Source: Oscillatoria salina IIICB1
Lineage (GTDB): Bacteria > Cyanobacteriota > Cyanobacteriia > Cyanobacteriales > SIO1D9
Direction of reading: 5' to 3'
Assembly (NCBI RefSeq): GCF_020144665.1
Contig: NZ_JAAHBQ010000021.1
Location: forward strand, 1 to 64,000
DNA: 64,000 nucleotides
A program made the position numbers and the translations under genes. Every line of letters starts with the position of its first letter. Within the stretch, counting starts at the first letter, position 1. A model generated the notes under the pieces. It saw nothing but the letters and a program-made list of their open reading frames with translations. It was not told the DNA's origin and made no database searches. Positions 53,305 through 61,528 of this stretch are shown here, piece after piece.

Positions 53305-54417
53305 TTAACATGAAGCGGTTTCGAGCCAATGACCGAACTCAGAAACAAAGCGATCGCCTAAAATTGCTGCTCGAATTTCCACAGTAAAGCGAATCAATTC
53401 TGTAATGTTGTGAAGAGAAAGTAAAATATAACCAAGCATTTCGCGCGATCGCACCAAATGATTTAAGTAAGCGCGAGTAAAATGTTGGCAAGCATAACAA
53501 GTACAACTTTCATCTAAAGGTTGAAAATCTTCGCGAAACCGAGCATTTTTCAGATTCCAACGTTCTCCTCGCACCAAAGCCGTACCATGTCGTCCTAAAC
53601 GAGTAGGGATCACGCAATCAAACATATCCACACCCGCAGCGATCGCCTGCGCCATTTCGCGATAAGTACCCACTCCCATTAAATATCTCGGCTTATCTTG
53701 AGGCAAATAAGGCGCAGTTGCTCTGACAATATTATTAATCAACTCTGGAGGTTCCCCCACACTCACCCCACCGATCGCATAACCAGGAAGGTCAAATTCT
53801 GCCAAAGACTTCGCCGCAGCGATACGCAACTCTGGATACACACCACCTTGAACGATACCAAACAAAGCTTGCTCTTGAGGGCGCTGGTGAGCCTTAATAC
53901 AGCGCTCCAACCAACGATAAGTACGTTCGGTAGCGACGATTACCTCTTCCTCAGTCGCCGGATAAGGAGGACATTCATCAAAAGCCATAATAATATCCGC
54001 ACCGAGAGCATTTTGAATCGCGATCGATCGCTCTGGTGTAAAATCAATAATTCTCCCATCCCTTGGCGAGCGAAAAGTTACACCTGCATCCGTAATTTGC
54101 CGCAACTCGCTCAGACTAAATACTTGAAAGCCACCCGAATCAGTCAAAATCGGACTATTCCAACCCATAAAGCGATGCAACCCACCTGCGGCTTCAATAA
54201 TCGCCTCTCCAGGTTGCAAATGCAGATGATAAGTATTTGCCAAGATTGTTTGCGCCCCTGCCGCTTTTAACTGGGCTGGCGTCACACCCTTAACTGTACC
54301 CACAGTTCCCACAGGCATAAACCGAGGAGTTTCCATAATTCCATGAGGAGTATGAAAAACACCCACTCTTGCCCGAGTGCGACTGCAACAGCTTTGAGAT
54401 TGAAAAGAAAATCCCAC
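53305..54417 (-). CDS. tgt: Queuine tRNA-ribosyltransferase (Tgt)
   Basis: Exchanges guanine-34 for preQ1 in tRNA, the first tRNA step in queuosine synthesis. About 370 residues from a GTG at 54417 ([21 protein letters not shown]); a longer frame to 54474 adds a hydrophobic stretch that is unlikely to be coding. Motifs: [27 protein letters not shown], the catalytic Asp in [12 protein letters not shown] and the zinc site [17 protein letters not shown]. psbK follows. queG is at 28.3 kb. Confidence 0.95.
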   Translation of the reverse strand: MGFSFQSQSCCSRTRARVGVFHTPHGIMETPRFMPVGTVGTVKGVTPAQLKAAGAQTILANTYHLHLQPGEAIIEAAGGLHRFMGWNSPILTDSGGFQVFSLSELRQITDAGVTFRSPRDGRIIDFTPERSIAIQNALGADIIMAFDECPPYPATEEEVIVATERTYRWLERCIKAHQRPQEQALFGIVQGGVYPELRIAAAKSLAEFDLPGYAIGGVSVGEPPELINNIVRATAPYLPQDKPRYLMGVGTYREMAQAIAAGVDMFDCVIPTRLGRHGTALVRGERWNLKNARFREDFQPLDESCTCYACQHFTRAYLNHLVRSREMLGYILLSLHNITELIRFTVEIRAAILGDRFVSEFGHWLETASC

Positions 54418-54579
54418 TTGTAAATTACTCAGTACAAAAAAAATAAGATAACAAAATAAGTAGTTAAAAATCAATAAAAATATGAGACTCTAGGAGAGAA
54501 ATTAGCTTCAAGTTCCTAATCTCTGCCCTAGAGTGATTTTCGTCCGGGTATTCGATGACTAGACAAGACAAGATAACTT

Positions 54580-55029
54580 TTAAAATGGGCAATCATCCTC
54601 ATCTATTTGTACGTCCCACTTAGCAGAAAGAACTTGCGTTACCATCGCTTCAAGTTCAGCCGCATCCAAATTTTGCGTTCTGGAGTCTTGTAAAGGATTT
54701 AGACAAGGAGTGAGTCGAAGCTGACGATTATCTTGTACTAACTCCAAATAAGTTTCTTTTTCTGAAGACTGACACAGATGTAAGTAATCAAAACTTTGGA
54801 CGTTGATATAGAGAGAATAATTAGCAATTAAGGTAGATTGTTGAGAGTCAGAAAAGACTTCTAAAATGCAACCCTCACCTTCATTTACTATCTTGCCATC
54901 AAGAAAATGAACGTAACGAACCCTACCTAAATTAGTTAACAAGCGTCGCATATCGTCTTTATTGACGATAATGCCAGTTTCGATGATGCAGGGTGCAGGT
55001 AGTTGGTGGGAAAACTTGTCGTAACTCAT
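54580..55029 (-). CDS. Conserved hypothetical cyanobacterial protein
   Basis: Protein of 149 residues, soluble, with mixed strands (CIIETGIIVNKDDMRRLLTNLGRVRYVHFLDGKIV, CILEVFSDSQQSTLIANYSLYINVQSFDYLHL) and an acidic tail (DEDDCPF). Its first half suggests a compact alpha/beta fold. I do not recognise the family. Divergent from cobS with 261 bases between. Confidence 0.72.
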   Translation of the reverse strand: MSYDKFSHQLPAPCIIETGIIVNKDDMRRLLTNLGRVRYVHFLDGKIVNEGEGCILEVFSDSQQSTLIANYSLYINVQSFDYLHLCQSSEKETYLELVQDNRQLRLTPCLNPLQDSRTQNLDAAELEAMVTQVLSAKWDVQIDEDDCPF

Positions 55030-55099
55030 AGAAAAAAGCTATTTGTGGGAACTGGGCTTAGATTGCCATAAAATGAGCAAAAAAGATAGATAGCTCAGA

Positions 55100-55120
55100 C
55101 CCTCAATTTTTTTTTGAGGG
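55100..55120. other. Hairpin CCCTCAA(T7)TTGAGGG
   Basis: Seven-base arms 55100-55106 and 55114-55120 around T-rich loop in the divergent region. A second HIP1-centred hairpin CTTACCGCGATCGCTGGTAAG lies at about 55134-55154. Purpose unknown; could be leader structure of the minus-strand gene or cobS. Confidence 0.4.
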
Positions 55121-55158
55121 CTAGCATAAAAATCTTACCGCGATCGCTGGTAAGCTAC

Positions 55159-55250
55159 AAAAGTTAGGTTTAACTTTTGCACTTAGCAGCAAATAAGGTA
55201 CAAATCCTGCTGTTAATTACAGTAGGCTACGACACAATCTTAGCCTAAGT
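55159..55250 (+). promoter_or_regulatory. Possible degenerate cobalamin-riboswitch-like leader of cobS
   Basis: Contains AAAGTTAGGTTTAACTTT (stem), then AGCAGCAAATAAGGTACAAATCCTGCT, reminiscent of the GGTGCAAATCC core of cobalamin riboswitches, and ACAGTAGGCTACGAC. The match is partial: the GGGAA box and the CCCGC segment are not clear. The placement before a cobalamin gene is the main support. Confidence 0.25.
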
Positions 55251-55290
55251 TTTCTGCACTGTTACCCGAAAATTTGCTTATTTAATTGAG

Positions 55291-56082
55291 ATGAGGGAAT
55301 TTCAGCTTCACCAAATAAAAGAATTAGTCGAAAGATGGACGCGATCGCTGTTGGGAGCGGTTATTTTTTACACTGTTATTCCTCTACCTCAAACTTGGCA
55401 AATGGATTTTACGCGGGTTGCACGTTGGGCTACTGGGATTGGTTTACTGTTAGGAGGATTATTGGGTTTACTCGAGTGGAGTTTACAGTGGCTGGGAATG
55501 CCGATTTTAACTCGTAGTGCTGTAGTCGTGGCAGTTTGGCTGGGTTTGACGGGAGGATTGCATTTAGATGGTGCGATGGATACCGCCGATGGTTTAGCTG
55601 TGTTAGATAAACAGCGACGTTTGGAGGTGATGCAGGATAGTGCGGCTGGTGCTTTTGGCGCGATCGCGGCGGTATTATTATTGTTGCTGAAAACTGTGGC
55701 TTTGAGCGATCTCGGTTCCCCGCGCTGGTTAGCTTTAATGGCGGTTGCTGGTTGGGGACGTTGGGGACAAGTTGTAGCGATCGCCTTTTACCCTTATCTT
55801 AAACCTACTGGTAAAGGTGCTTTCCACAAAGAAACTATTCGTCCCTTGAGCGATCTTGCTTTCGGACTGGTATTGTTGTTTACTGTCAGTGGAGTAGTAA
55901 CTTGGCTCGATCCGGTTCGCTGGTGGAAAGGAATTTTACTCGCTTTTGCTGGAGCTGCGATCGCGGTAATTACTGGTACCTTTTTTTATTGGCAGTTCAG
56001 TGGATTTACTGGTGACGTTTACGGTGCTGTTGTCGAGTGGACAGAAGCAATTTTTCTTTGTTTGCTGACCATATTTTTCTGA
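55291..56082 (+). CDS. cobS: Adenosylcobinamide-GDP ribazoletransferase (CobS)
   Basis: Membrane enzyme joining alpha-ribazole to adenosylcobinamide-GDP, the late step of cobalamin nucleotide-loop assembly. The 263 residues have about seven helices and the signature TGGLHLDGAMDTADGLAVLDKQRRLEVMQDSAAGAFG. ATG at 55291. No other cob gene is adjacent. Confidence 0.95.
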   Translation: MREFQLHQIKELVERWTRSLLGAVIFYTVIPLPQTWQMDFTRVARWATGIGLLLGGLLGLLEWSLQWLGMPILTRSAVVVAVWLGLTGGLHLDGAMDTADGLAVLDKQRRLEVMQDSAAGAFGAIAAVLLLLLKTVALSDLGSPRWLALMAVAGWGRWGQVVAIAFYPYLKPTGKGAFHKETIRPLSDLAFGLVLLFTVSGVVTWLDPVRWWKGILLAFAGAAIAVITGTFFYWQFSGFTGDVYGAVVEWTEAIFLCLLTIFF

Positions 56083-56188
56083 AATCAGCGAACAGTAAAC
56101 CAGAAAAAGTAATTGTCCGTATTTAACATAATTAACAAGAATTGTCAACTTTTAACTAATAACTGGTTGCTGCTCGCTGACTAACTTT

Positions 56189-56644
56189 TTAGTTTACAGG
56201 TCGCAGACGAGTTACTTTCAAAGTAAATTTACCTCCACCAGTTTCGCCAAAAGCACGAACCCGAACAATATAGGAACCAGATTCATTAATTCTGGCAAAT
56301 AAAAGCGAGTTGGTACTACCATCGGGACCATCATCATTTTCAGCGACTGTAGAACCATCGTTAGCAATCAGAGTGACAATCGTATCGAACTCGTCAGAAA
56401 GTAAATCGATCGCTACTTGATCGCCTTCTTCTAATTCAACCAAGTAGTCACGGGAAAATCCTCCCTCACCCGTAGGAATATCTTTTTCGGAAAGCGTATC
56501 GGCAACTTCGTCACCTGTAGGTATGGAAACAGGATTGTACATCCTATTTTGCGCTTTGACTGGTACAGTGTGTAATCCTACCGTCAGCAAAGTAGCGCTA
56601 AAAAACAAAAATGAGTACCAGCGACAAGCAAAAAGTTTAGTCAT
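56189..56644 (-). CDS. Secreted protein with pre-peptidase C-terminal (PPC)-like domain
   Basis: Exported protein of 151 residues. A signal peptide at 1-31 (FLFFSATLLTVGLHTVPVKA) precedes one beta-sandwich domain (about 60-147: DYLVELEEGDQVAIDLLSDEFDTIVTLIANDGSTVAENDDG, SGSYIVRVRAFGETGGGKFTLKV). This matches the PPC domain usually attached to secreted peptidases, here alone. Likely periplasmic or cell-surface; role unknown. No neighbour in operon. Confidence 0.85.
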   Translation of the reverse strand: MTKLFACRWYSFLFFSATLLTVGLHTVPVKAQNRMYNPVSIPTGDEVADTLSEKDIPTGEGGFSRDYLVELEEGDQVAIDLLSDEFDTIVTLIANDGSTVAENDDGPDGSTNSLLFARINESGSYIVRVRAFGETGGGKFTLKVTRLRPVN

Positions 56645-56750
56645 AGATTTCGGACAAATGAAGCTTGAACCCGTCTATTATGTCTTAGATCGGCTAGGTA
56701 GCAAATAGTGAGTGAGATTAAACTATTCACCAACTCAACTCACTTTTCAG

Positions 56751-57824
56751 CTAACTTAGCTCAATTTGAGAGTCGTCACCAATCATAAAGCGTAGAGCTT
56801 TTGGTCGTTGAGGAGCAACGTTTAGTTTAGCGCGCTGTCCGATCACACTATCAACGATACGTTGATTAATATTGAGGACTTTCGCTCCTTCTAGAATAAC
56901 GCTATGGTCGAGTTCGGAATCGATGAGCGTGACGCGATCGCCGATACTACTATAAGGACCGATAAAACAGTTTTCGATCCGACAGTTGTCACCAACGATC
57001 GCTGGACCTCGGATCGTGCTGTTGATAATTTCCGTATTAATACCGATTTCTACTCGTCCGATAATTTGCGAGTCTGGGTTAACTTTCCCCTTAACTGAAG
57101 GTGTGAGATAGCTATCGAGAATGATTCGATTTGCTTCGAGGAGGTCATCTTTTTTTCCTGTATCCAACCACCAACCTGTAAGTTGAGTTGCTTGGATGTT
57201 ACAGCGACGATCGATCGCGCGTTGAATTGCATCGGTGATTTCTAGTTCCCCACGCGCAGAAGGTTGAATTTCGGCGATCGCTTGATGTACGATCGGCGCA
57301 AAGAAGTACACTCCGACTAAAGCTAGATTTGAAGGAGGATTTTTCGGTTTTTCAACTAAACCTAAAAGTTGTCCGTTGGGGGCTACTTTGGCTACCCCAA
57401 AAGCACTCGGATTTTTTACTTGTCGCAGCAGAATTAAAGCATCTAATTGTTGTTGCTCAAATTGCTCTAAAAATTGACTCAATTGGTCTTCAATCAAGTT
57501 ATCTCCTAAATACATTACAAAGGGAGAATCACCCAAAAAAGGTTGAGCAACTTTCACCGCATGAGCGAGTCCTGCTGGTTCGGCTTGTAAAATATAAGTA
57601 ATTTTCGCCCCAAAACGAGAACCATCACCTGTTTTCGCTTTGACCTCTTCTCCAGTTTCCGGACTAATAATAATCCCAATATCGGTAATTCCTGCTGCCG
57701 CGATCGCTTCTATTCCATACCATAAAATCGGTTTATTGGCAACAGGTACAAGTTGTTTTGCTCCAGTGTATGTTAGAGGACGTAAGCGAGTTCCTTTACC
57801 GCCAGACAGAATTAATGCTTTCAT
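56751..57824 (-). CDS. rfbA: Glucose-1-phosphate thymidylyltransferase, long form (RfbA/RmlA)
   Basis: Makes dTDP-glucose from glucose 1-phosphate and dTTP. The 357 residues have the nucleotidyltransferase signature ALILSGGKGTRLRPLT, AKQLVPVANKP and YLGDNLI, followed by a C-terminal left-handed beta-helix (about 240-345: GPAIVGDNCRIENCFIGPYSSIGDRVTLIDSELD). This is the long subtype, which also serves deoxysugar antibiotic pathways. It is the last gene of a minus-strand group GT-rfbC-rfbD-rfbA. Confidence 0.93.
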   Translation of the reverse strand: MKALILSGGKGTRLRPLTYTGAKQLVPVANKPILWYGIEAIAAAGITDIGIIISPETGEEVKAKTGDGSRFGAKITYILQAEPAGLAHAVKVAQPFLGDSPFVMYLGDNLIEDQLSQFLEQFEQQQLDALILLRQVKNPSAFGVAKVAPNGQLLGLVEKPKNPPSNLALVGVYFFAPIVHQAIAEIQPSARGELEITDAIQRAIDRRCNIQATQLTGWWLDTGKKDDLLEANRIILDSYLTPSVKGKVNPDSQIIGRVEIGINTEIINSTIRGPAIVGDNCRIENCFIGPYSSIGDRVTLIDSELDHSVILEGAKVLNINQRIVDSVIGQRAKLNVAPQRPKALRFMIGDDSQIELS

Positions 57825-57825
57825 T

Positions 57826-57870
57826 AGTTATCAGCGATCGTGTAGCCGCATTTACCAGTTATTAATTATT
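57826..57870. repeat. Short ATCAGCGATCG/CAGTTATTAATT spacer repeat
   Basis: AGTTATCAGCGATCGTGTAGCCGCATTTACCAGTTATTAATTATT in the gap between rfbD and rfbA, a degenerate member of the TTATCAGT family. Confidence 0.35.
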
Positions 57871-57890
57871 ACTATTCCCTTTTGTCTCTT

Positions 57891-58778
57891 TTAGTTCTTG
57901 GCTTTTAATTCTTGTTTTAACATCTCTGTTAAAGATTGTCGCCAATGGGGAGGATAAGTTCCCAAAACTTGTTGAATTTTAGCACAATTTAACACCGAAT
58001 ACGCAGGACGTTTTGCTGGAGTCGGATATTCTAAGGTAGTTATGGGAATAACACGCTGAACTTGCAAAGGTAAATTCAACTTTTTTGCTTCTGCAAAGAT
58101 AGCCACCGCGAAATCGTACCAACTAGCGATTCCACTATTTGTGTAGTGGTAAATTCCCGAAATTGCTGGATTCAGATGAGGAATGAAATTAGCGATCGCG
58201 CTAGCTAAATCTCTCGTCCAAGTAGGACTACCAATTTGGTCAGCTACTACCCGAATCTCGTCTCTTGCTGCTCCTAATTTTAACATGGTTTTGACAAAAT
58301 TGCCTTTACCTTCGTTTCCATAAACCCAAGCTGTACGCAAAATTAGATAATTTTCGCAAGCAGATTTAATTGCTTCTTCTCCTGCTAATTTACTTTCACC
58401 GTAAACATTAATCGGCTTAGTTAAGTCTGTTTCTTGATAAGGAGAGCTTTTTCTACCATCAAAGACATAATCTGTCGAAACATGAATTAAAAATGCTTGT
58501 AGCTCTTGCGCCACTTGAGCTATTATTTGGGGGGCATCAGCATTAACTTTATAAGCTAACTCTACTTCAGTTTCAGCTTTGTCTACAGCCGTATAAGCAG
58601 CAGCATTGATAATTATTTTTGGTTGAATTTGCTCAATTAATTGAGGTAGTTTTTCTTTTTCAGTTAAGTCAATTTCTTTACGTCCGACTGCTATAATTTT
58701 TTGTCCAGAAGAATTAAGGATTTGCTTTAATTCTTGTCCGAGTTGACCATTTTTTCCAAAAATTAGAATAGGTTTCAT
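57891..58778 (-). CDS. rfbD: dTDP-4-dehydrorhamnose reductase (RfbD)
   Basis: Last step of dTDP-L-rhamnose synthesis, NAD(P)H-dependent. The 295-residue Rossmann protein has GKNGQLGQELKQ at the start, HVSTDYVFDGRKSSPYQE, the catalytic Tyr-x3-Lys in NVYGESKLAGEE, and the C-terminal substrate domain. Gap to rfbA 66 bases; to rfbC 215 bases. Confidence 0.95.
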   Translation of the reverse strand: MKPILIFGKNGQLGQELKQILNSSGQKIIAVGRKEIDLTEKEKLPQLIEQIQPKIIINAAAYTAVDKAETEVELAYKVNADAPQIIAQVAQELQAFLIHVSTDYVFDGRKSSPYQETDLTKPINVYGESKLAGEEAIKSACENYLILRTAWVYGNEGKGNFVKTMLKLGAARDEIRVVADQIGSPTWTRDLASAIANFIPHLNPAISGIYHYTNSGIASWYDFAVAIFAEAKKLNLPLQVQRVIPITTLEYPTPAKRPAYSVLNCAKIQQVLGTYPPHWRQSLTEMLKQELKAKN

Positions 58779-58993
58779 ACAGCGATCGAGAAAATTTAAT
58801 TATTTTGCTTCAAGGACGCTAAGTAGTTGATGTTAAGTGTTTTTATTGACTTTATCAAAAAGGAGATTTTGTGATTTTTATCGCCAAGTCGCATTCGGCG
58901 GAGCCGTTCTCGCTTCGAGTAGTCGCTAAGGAAAAGATGCTCAGGGATTTTGGGTTGATAAGTTAGTTGTTTTTTGGCAATTTTTTATTGGGT

Positions 58994-59539
58994 TTAGGGG
59001 TAAAATTCGGCATTTTTAAATGGTTTACCTGCTCGATCTTTGGCAGAAATTATGGGAGAATCAGATAAAGACCAATTGATGTTTAATTCGGGGTCGTTCC
59101 ACAGAATAGTTCGTTCGTGTTCTGGTGCATAATATTCGGTGGTTTTATAGAGAACTTCGGCGATTTCAGAAATTACTAGAAATCCGTGAGCAAATCCTGG
59201 AGGTATCCAAAGTTGTCGTTTATTTTCTGCGCTGAGAATACAGCTAATCCATTGTCCAAAAGTAGGCGAAGTTTGGCGAATATCGACAGCTACGTCGAAA
59301 ATTTCCCCAATAACTGCTCGAATGAGTTTACCTTGAGGTTGTTGGATTTGATAATGTAAACCTCGGAGAACATTTTGACGCGATCGCGAATGATTATCTT
59401 GAACAAAATTAGGTGAAATACCTGTTTTTTCGGCAAATACTTGTTGATTATAGCTTTCATAAAAAAAGCCGCGATCGTCGCCAAAAATTTGCGGTTCAAT
59501 TATGAGTATTTCTGGTATTTCAGTAGGTATAACTTTCAT
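58994..59539 (-). CDS. rfbC: dTDP-4-dehydrorhamnose 3,5-epimerase (RfbC)
   Basis: Epimerises dTDP-4-keto-6-deoxyglucose at C3 and C5. The 181 residues of the cupin fold contain the catalytic His in NVLRGLHYQ, then VVDIRQTSPTFGQW-type text (DVAVDIRQTSPTFGQWISCIL) and the second catalytic YxxxEHERTILWNDP. Length normal. Confidence 0.95.
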   Translation of the reverse strand: MKVIPTEIPEILIIEPQIFGDDRGFFYESYNQQVFAEKTGISPNFVQDNHSRSRQNVLRGLHYQIQQPQGKLIRAVIGEIFDVAVDIRQTSPTFGQWISCILSAENKRQLWIPPGFAHGFLVISEIAEVLYKTTEYYAPEHERTILWNDPELNINWSLSDSPIISAKDRAGKPFKNAEFYP

Positions 59540-59569
59540 TTTTTATTTCAAGTAAAAACAGGAAAAAAA

Positions 59570-59640
59570 TAATGTTAACTGATAATTCTTCACTGATAAC
59601 TGCTAACTGCTAACTGATAACTGTTAACTGCTAACTGCTA
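59570..59640. repeat. TAACTGATAACTGCTAACTG repeat
   Basis: Tandem decamers GTTAACTGATAATTCTTCACTGATAACTGCTAACTGCTAACTGATAACTGTTAACTGCTAACTGCTAA between rfbC and the glycosyltransferase. Same family as elsewhere, but without G- or C-rich flanks. Confidence 0.7.
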
Positions 59641-60729
59641 ATCACCAATTCCTCGAAGAATTTCCACAGTTGCTTGTCCGGTTTTTGCCCAACTAAACTG
59701 ACTTGCACGTTGTAAACTGAGGGTACTAAGCTGCGATCGCAAATCATCATCGTTAGCAATTTCTTGCATTGCTGCGGCAATTTCTCTGGTATCATAAGGA
59801 TTAACTAGAATACCAGCATCGATCGCTACTTCAGGTAAAGAAGACAAATTCGACGTAATTACCGGAGTACCACAAGCCATTGCTTCTAGTACCGGAAGTC
59901 CGAAACCTTCCCAGAGACTAGGAAAAACTAGAGATATCGCTTGATTAATAATTAGCGGTAACTCTTGTGGGCTAACATAATCAAGAAACTTGACGCGATC
60001 GCTAACTCCCAACTCTTCAGCTTGGATAATCAACTTGGGTGTATAGCGTTTATCTGGCGATCCAGCTAACCATAGTTCGCGATCGCTGTCAACTGTAGCA
60101 AAAGCTTCAATTACTCGATGTAAATTTTTATAAGGATCGTGACGACCCAAATAAAGAAAATAGCGCCTTTTCGAGTAGGAGTCAACACTCAGGGGACGAA
60201 AGCGAGAAGCATCGTAAGCGAGAGGAATAGAAGTAATTTTGTCAAGAGGAATTCCCCAAAAATTAACAATATCTTTCGCAGTCGCTTCCGAGTTACAAAT
60301 AATATGTTCCGCTTGCTGTAAAACTTGCGGAATATAGTAACGAAAATAAGCTGTGAGGGGCGAAAAACGCCGGGGAAACCGCAAAGGAATCAAATCGTGT
60401 ACCATAACTACAAAGCGACAGTTAGCGTACAGAGGGGCTTCAGGAATCGGAGAAAACAGCAGACGCGACTCTAGCTTTTTCGCAATTTGGGGTAACTGTT
60501 GCTGCGTCCAAATCAAGCGACGCAAATGTCCTTTACTACCTTGTTCCGGTGTCATATTACCAGGTATCGGGTAGCAGGGATAGTTCTTTGCTGCTTGCCA
60601 AATCTCAGCCGCCGAGTTAGATATTAATAAAGTGGGTTCGATTGGTTTTAAATAAGGAAAAAGATTAGCAGCATAAGTTGCAATTCCAGTTGGTTTGGAA
60701 AAAAGAATTGAAAGATTGATTAAAGTCAT
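59638..60729 (-). CDS. Glycosyltransferase family 4 (GT-B)
   Basis: Retaining GT-B transferase of 363 residues. It has a Rossmann N-domain (STLFSK-like start with a GIATYAANLFPYLKP segment) and a C-domain with YLGRHDPYKNLHRVIEAF. The nucleotide-sugar site LVFPSLWEGFGLPVLEAMACGTPVITS contains the E-x7-E pair. As first gene of the rfbC-D-A run it probably adds rhamnose or another sugar in a surface polysaccharide; acceptor unknown. Confidence 0.9.
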   Translation of the reverse strand: MTLINLSILFSKPTGIATYAANLFPYLKPIEPTLLISNSAAEIWQAAKNYPCYPIPGNMTPEQGSKGHLRRLIWTQQQLPQIAKKLESRLLFSPIPEAPLYANCRFVVMVHDLIPLRFPRRFSPLTAYFRYYIPQVLQQAEHIICNSEATAKDIVNFWGIPLDKITSIPLAYDASRFRPLSVDSYSKRRYFLYLGRHDPYKNLHRVIEAFATVDSDRELWLAGSPDKRYTPKLIIQAEELGVSDRVKFLDYVSPQELPLIINQAISLVFPSLWEGFGLPVLEAMACGTPVITSNLSSLPEVAIDAGILVNPYDTREIAAAMQEIANDDDLRSQLSTLSLQRASQFSWAKTGQATVEILRGIGD

Positions 60730-60813
60730 TATTTAGATAGAGGTTAAGGCTTTTCCATTCTGGTTAGCTCAAAGATAGTTATATCATTTTTTCCTTAAAA
60801 GTGGGTAAATTTG

Positions 60814-60840
60814 TAGAGACGTAGCAATGCTACGTCTCTA
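60814..60840. repeat. Palindromic repeat TAGAGACGTAGC...GCTACGTCTCTA
   Basis: Perfect arms of 12 bases around AAT; second copy of the palindrome at 8735. It lies between the divergent glycosyltransferase and phosphoribosyltransferase genes. Confidence 0.75.
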
Positions 60841-60958
60841 TTTGTGTTCTTGCAGTTAATCTCAATTTTGGACTAAAATGATACAGATTTTTGACAAAAA
60901 ATCTGTTAATAATGTAGTTAGTTGTATCCTTTTCTCGACTTATTTCACGACGTTTTCT

Positions 60959-61483
60959 ATGCCGGATTTATATGTCTCTTGGTCAGAGTACCACGAAAAA
61001 ATCGAAACTTTAGCTGTAAAAATTTATCAGTCTGGTTGGAAATTCAATCAGATTGTTTGTATCGCTAAAGGAGGGCTAAGGGTGGGTGACATTCTTTGTC
61101 GAATTTATCGTCAACCTTTAGCAATTATTTCTGCTTCTTCTTATCTTGGTGAAGAAAATCGCATTCGCGGGGAAATCACTTTTTCCGACCATCTTTCCAT
61201 GACTACTAAAAGTTTAGGTAGCAAAGTTTTATTAGTAGATGATTTAGTAGATTCGGGAATTAGTTTACAAGAAACTATTAACTGGTTGCAGCAGCATCGG
61301 GGTACAGAAATTGAGGAGATACGAACTGCTGTGATTTGGTATAAAGATTGTTCGCAAATTGTTCCCGATTACTATGTAGATTACTTACCAGATAATCCTT
61401 GGATTCATCAACCTTTTGAACCCTATGAATTGATAACTCCGGCTGAGTTAGCTGCGCGGAATCAACAGTTGGCTTTTAAATAG
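60959..61483 (+). CDS. Phosphoribosyltransferase
   Basis: About 174 residues from the ATG at 60959 (an ATG at 60878 gives 27 unlikely extra residues). The fold is recognised from IVCIAKGGLRVGDILCRIY and the PRPP-binding motif VLLVDDLVDSGISLQE. It resembles xanthine/hypoxanthine phosphoribosyltransferases of the Gpt type, so purine salvage is likely, but the base cannot be told. A hairpin separates it from the convergent DUF4335 gene. Confidence 0.88.
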   Translation: MPDLYVSWSEYHEKIETLAVKIYQSGWKFNQIVCIAKGGLRVGDILCRIYRQPLAIISASSYLGEENRIRGEITFSDHLSMTTKSLGSKVLLVDDLVDSGISLQETINWLQQHRGTEIEEIRTAVIWYKDCSQIVPDYYVDYLPDNPWIHQPFEPYELITPAELAARNQQLAFK

Positions 61484-61497
61484 CTAGGGATAGTTTC

Positions 61498-61523
61498 AGG
61501 GGTAGCCACGGGGGGCTACCCCT
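61498..61523. terminator. Bidirectional hairpin between convergent genes
   Basis: AGGGGTAGCC (61498-61507) and GGCTACCCCT (61514-61523), 10-base perfect stem, loop ACGGGG. Probable terminator for both the phosphoribosyltransferase and DUF4335 genes. Confidence 0.75.
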
Positions 61524-61528
61524 ACGGT

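Noticed and set aside
53256-53348. Longer N-terminus of psbK
   Set aside because: Thirty-one extra residues are not in the PsbK family and overlap the 3' end of tgt.
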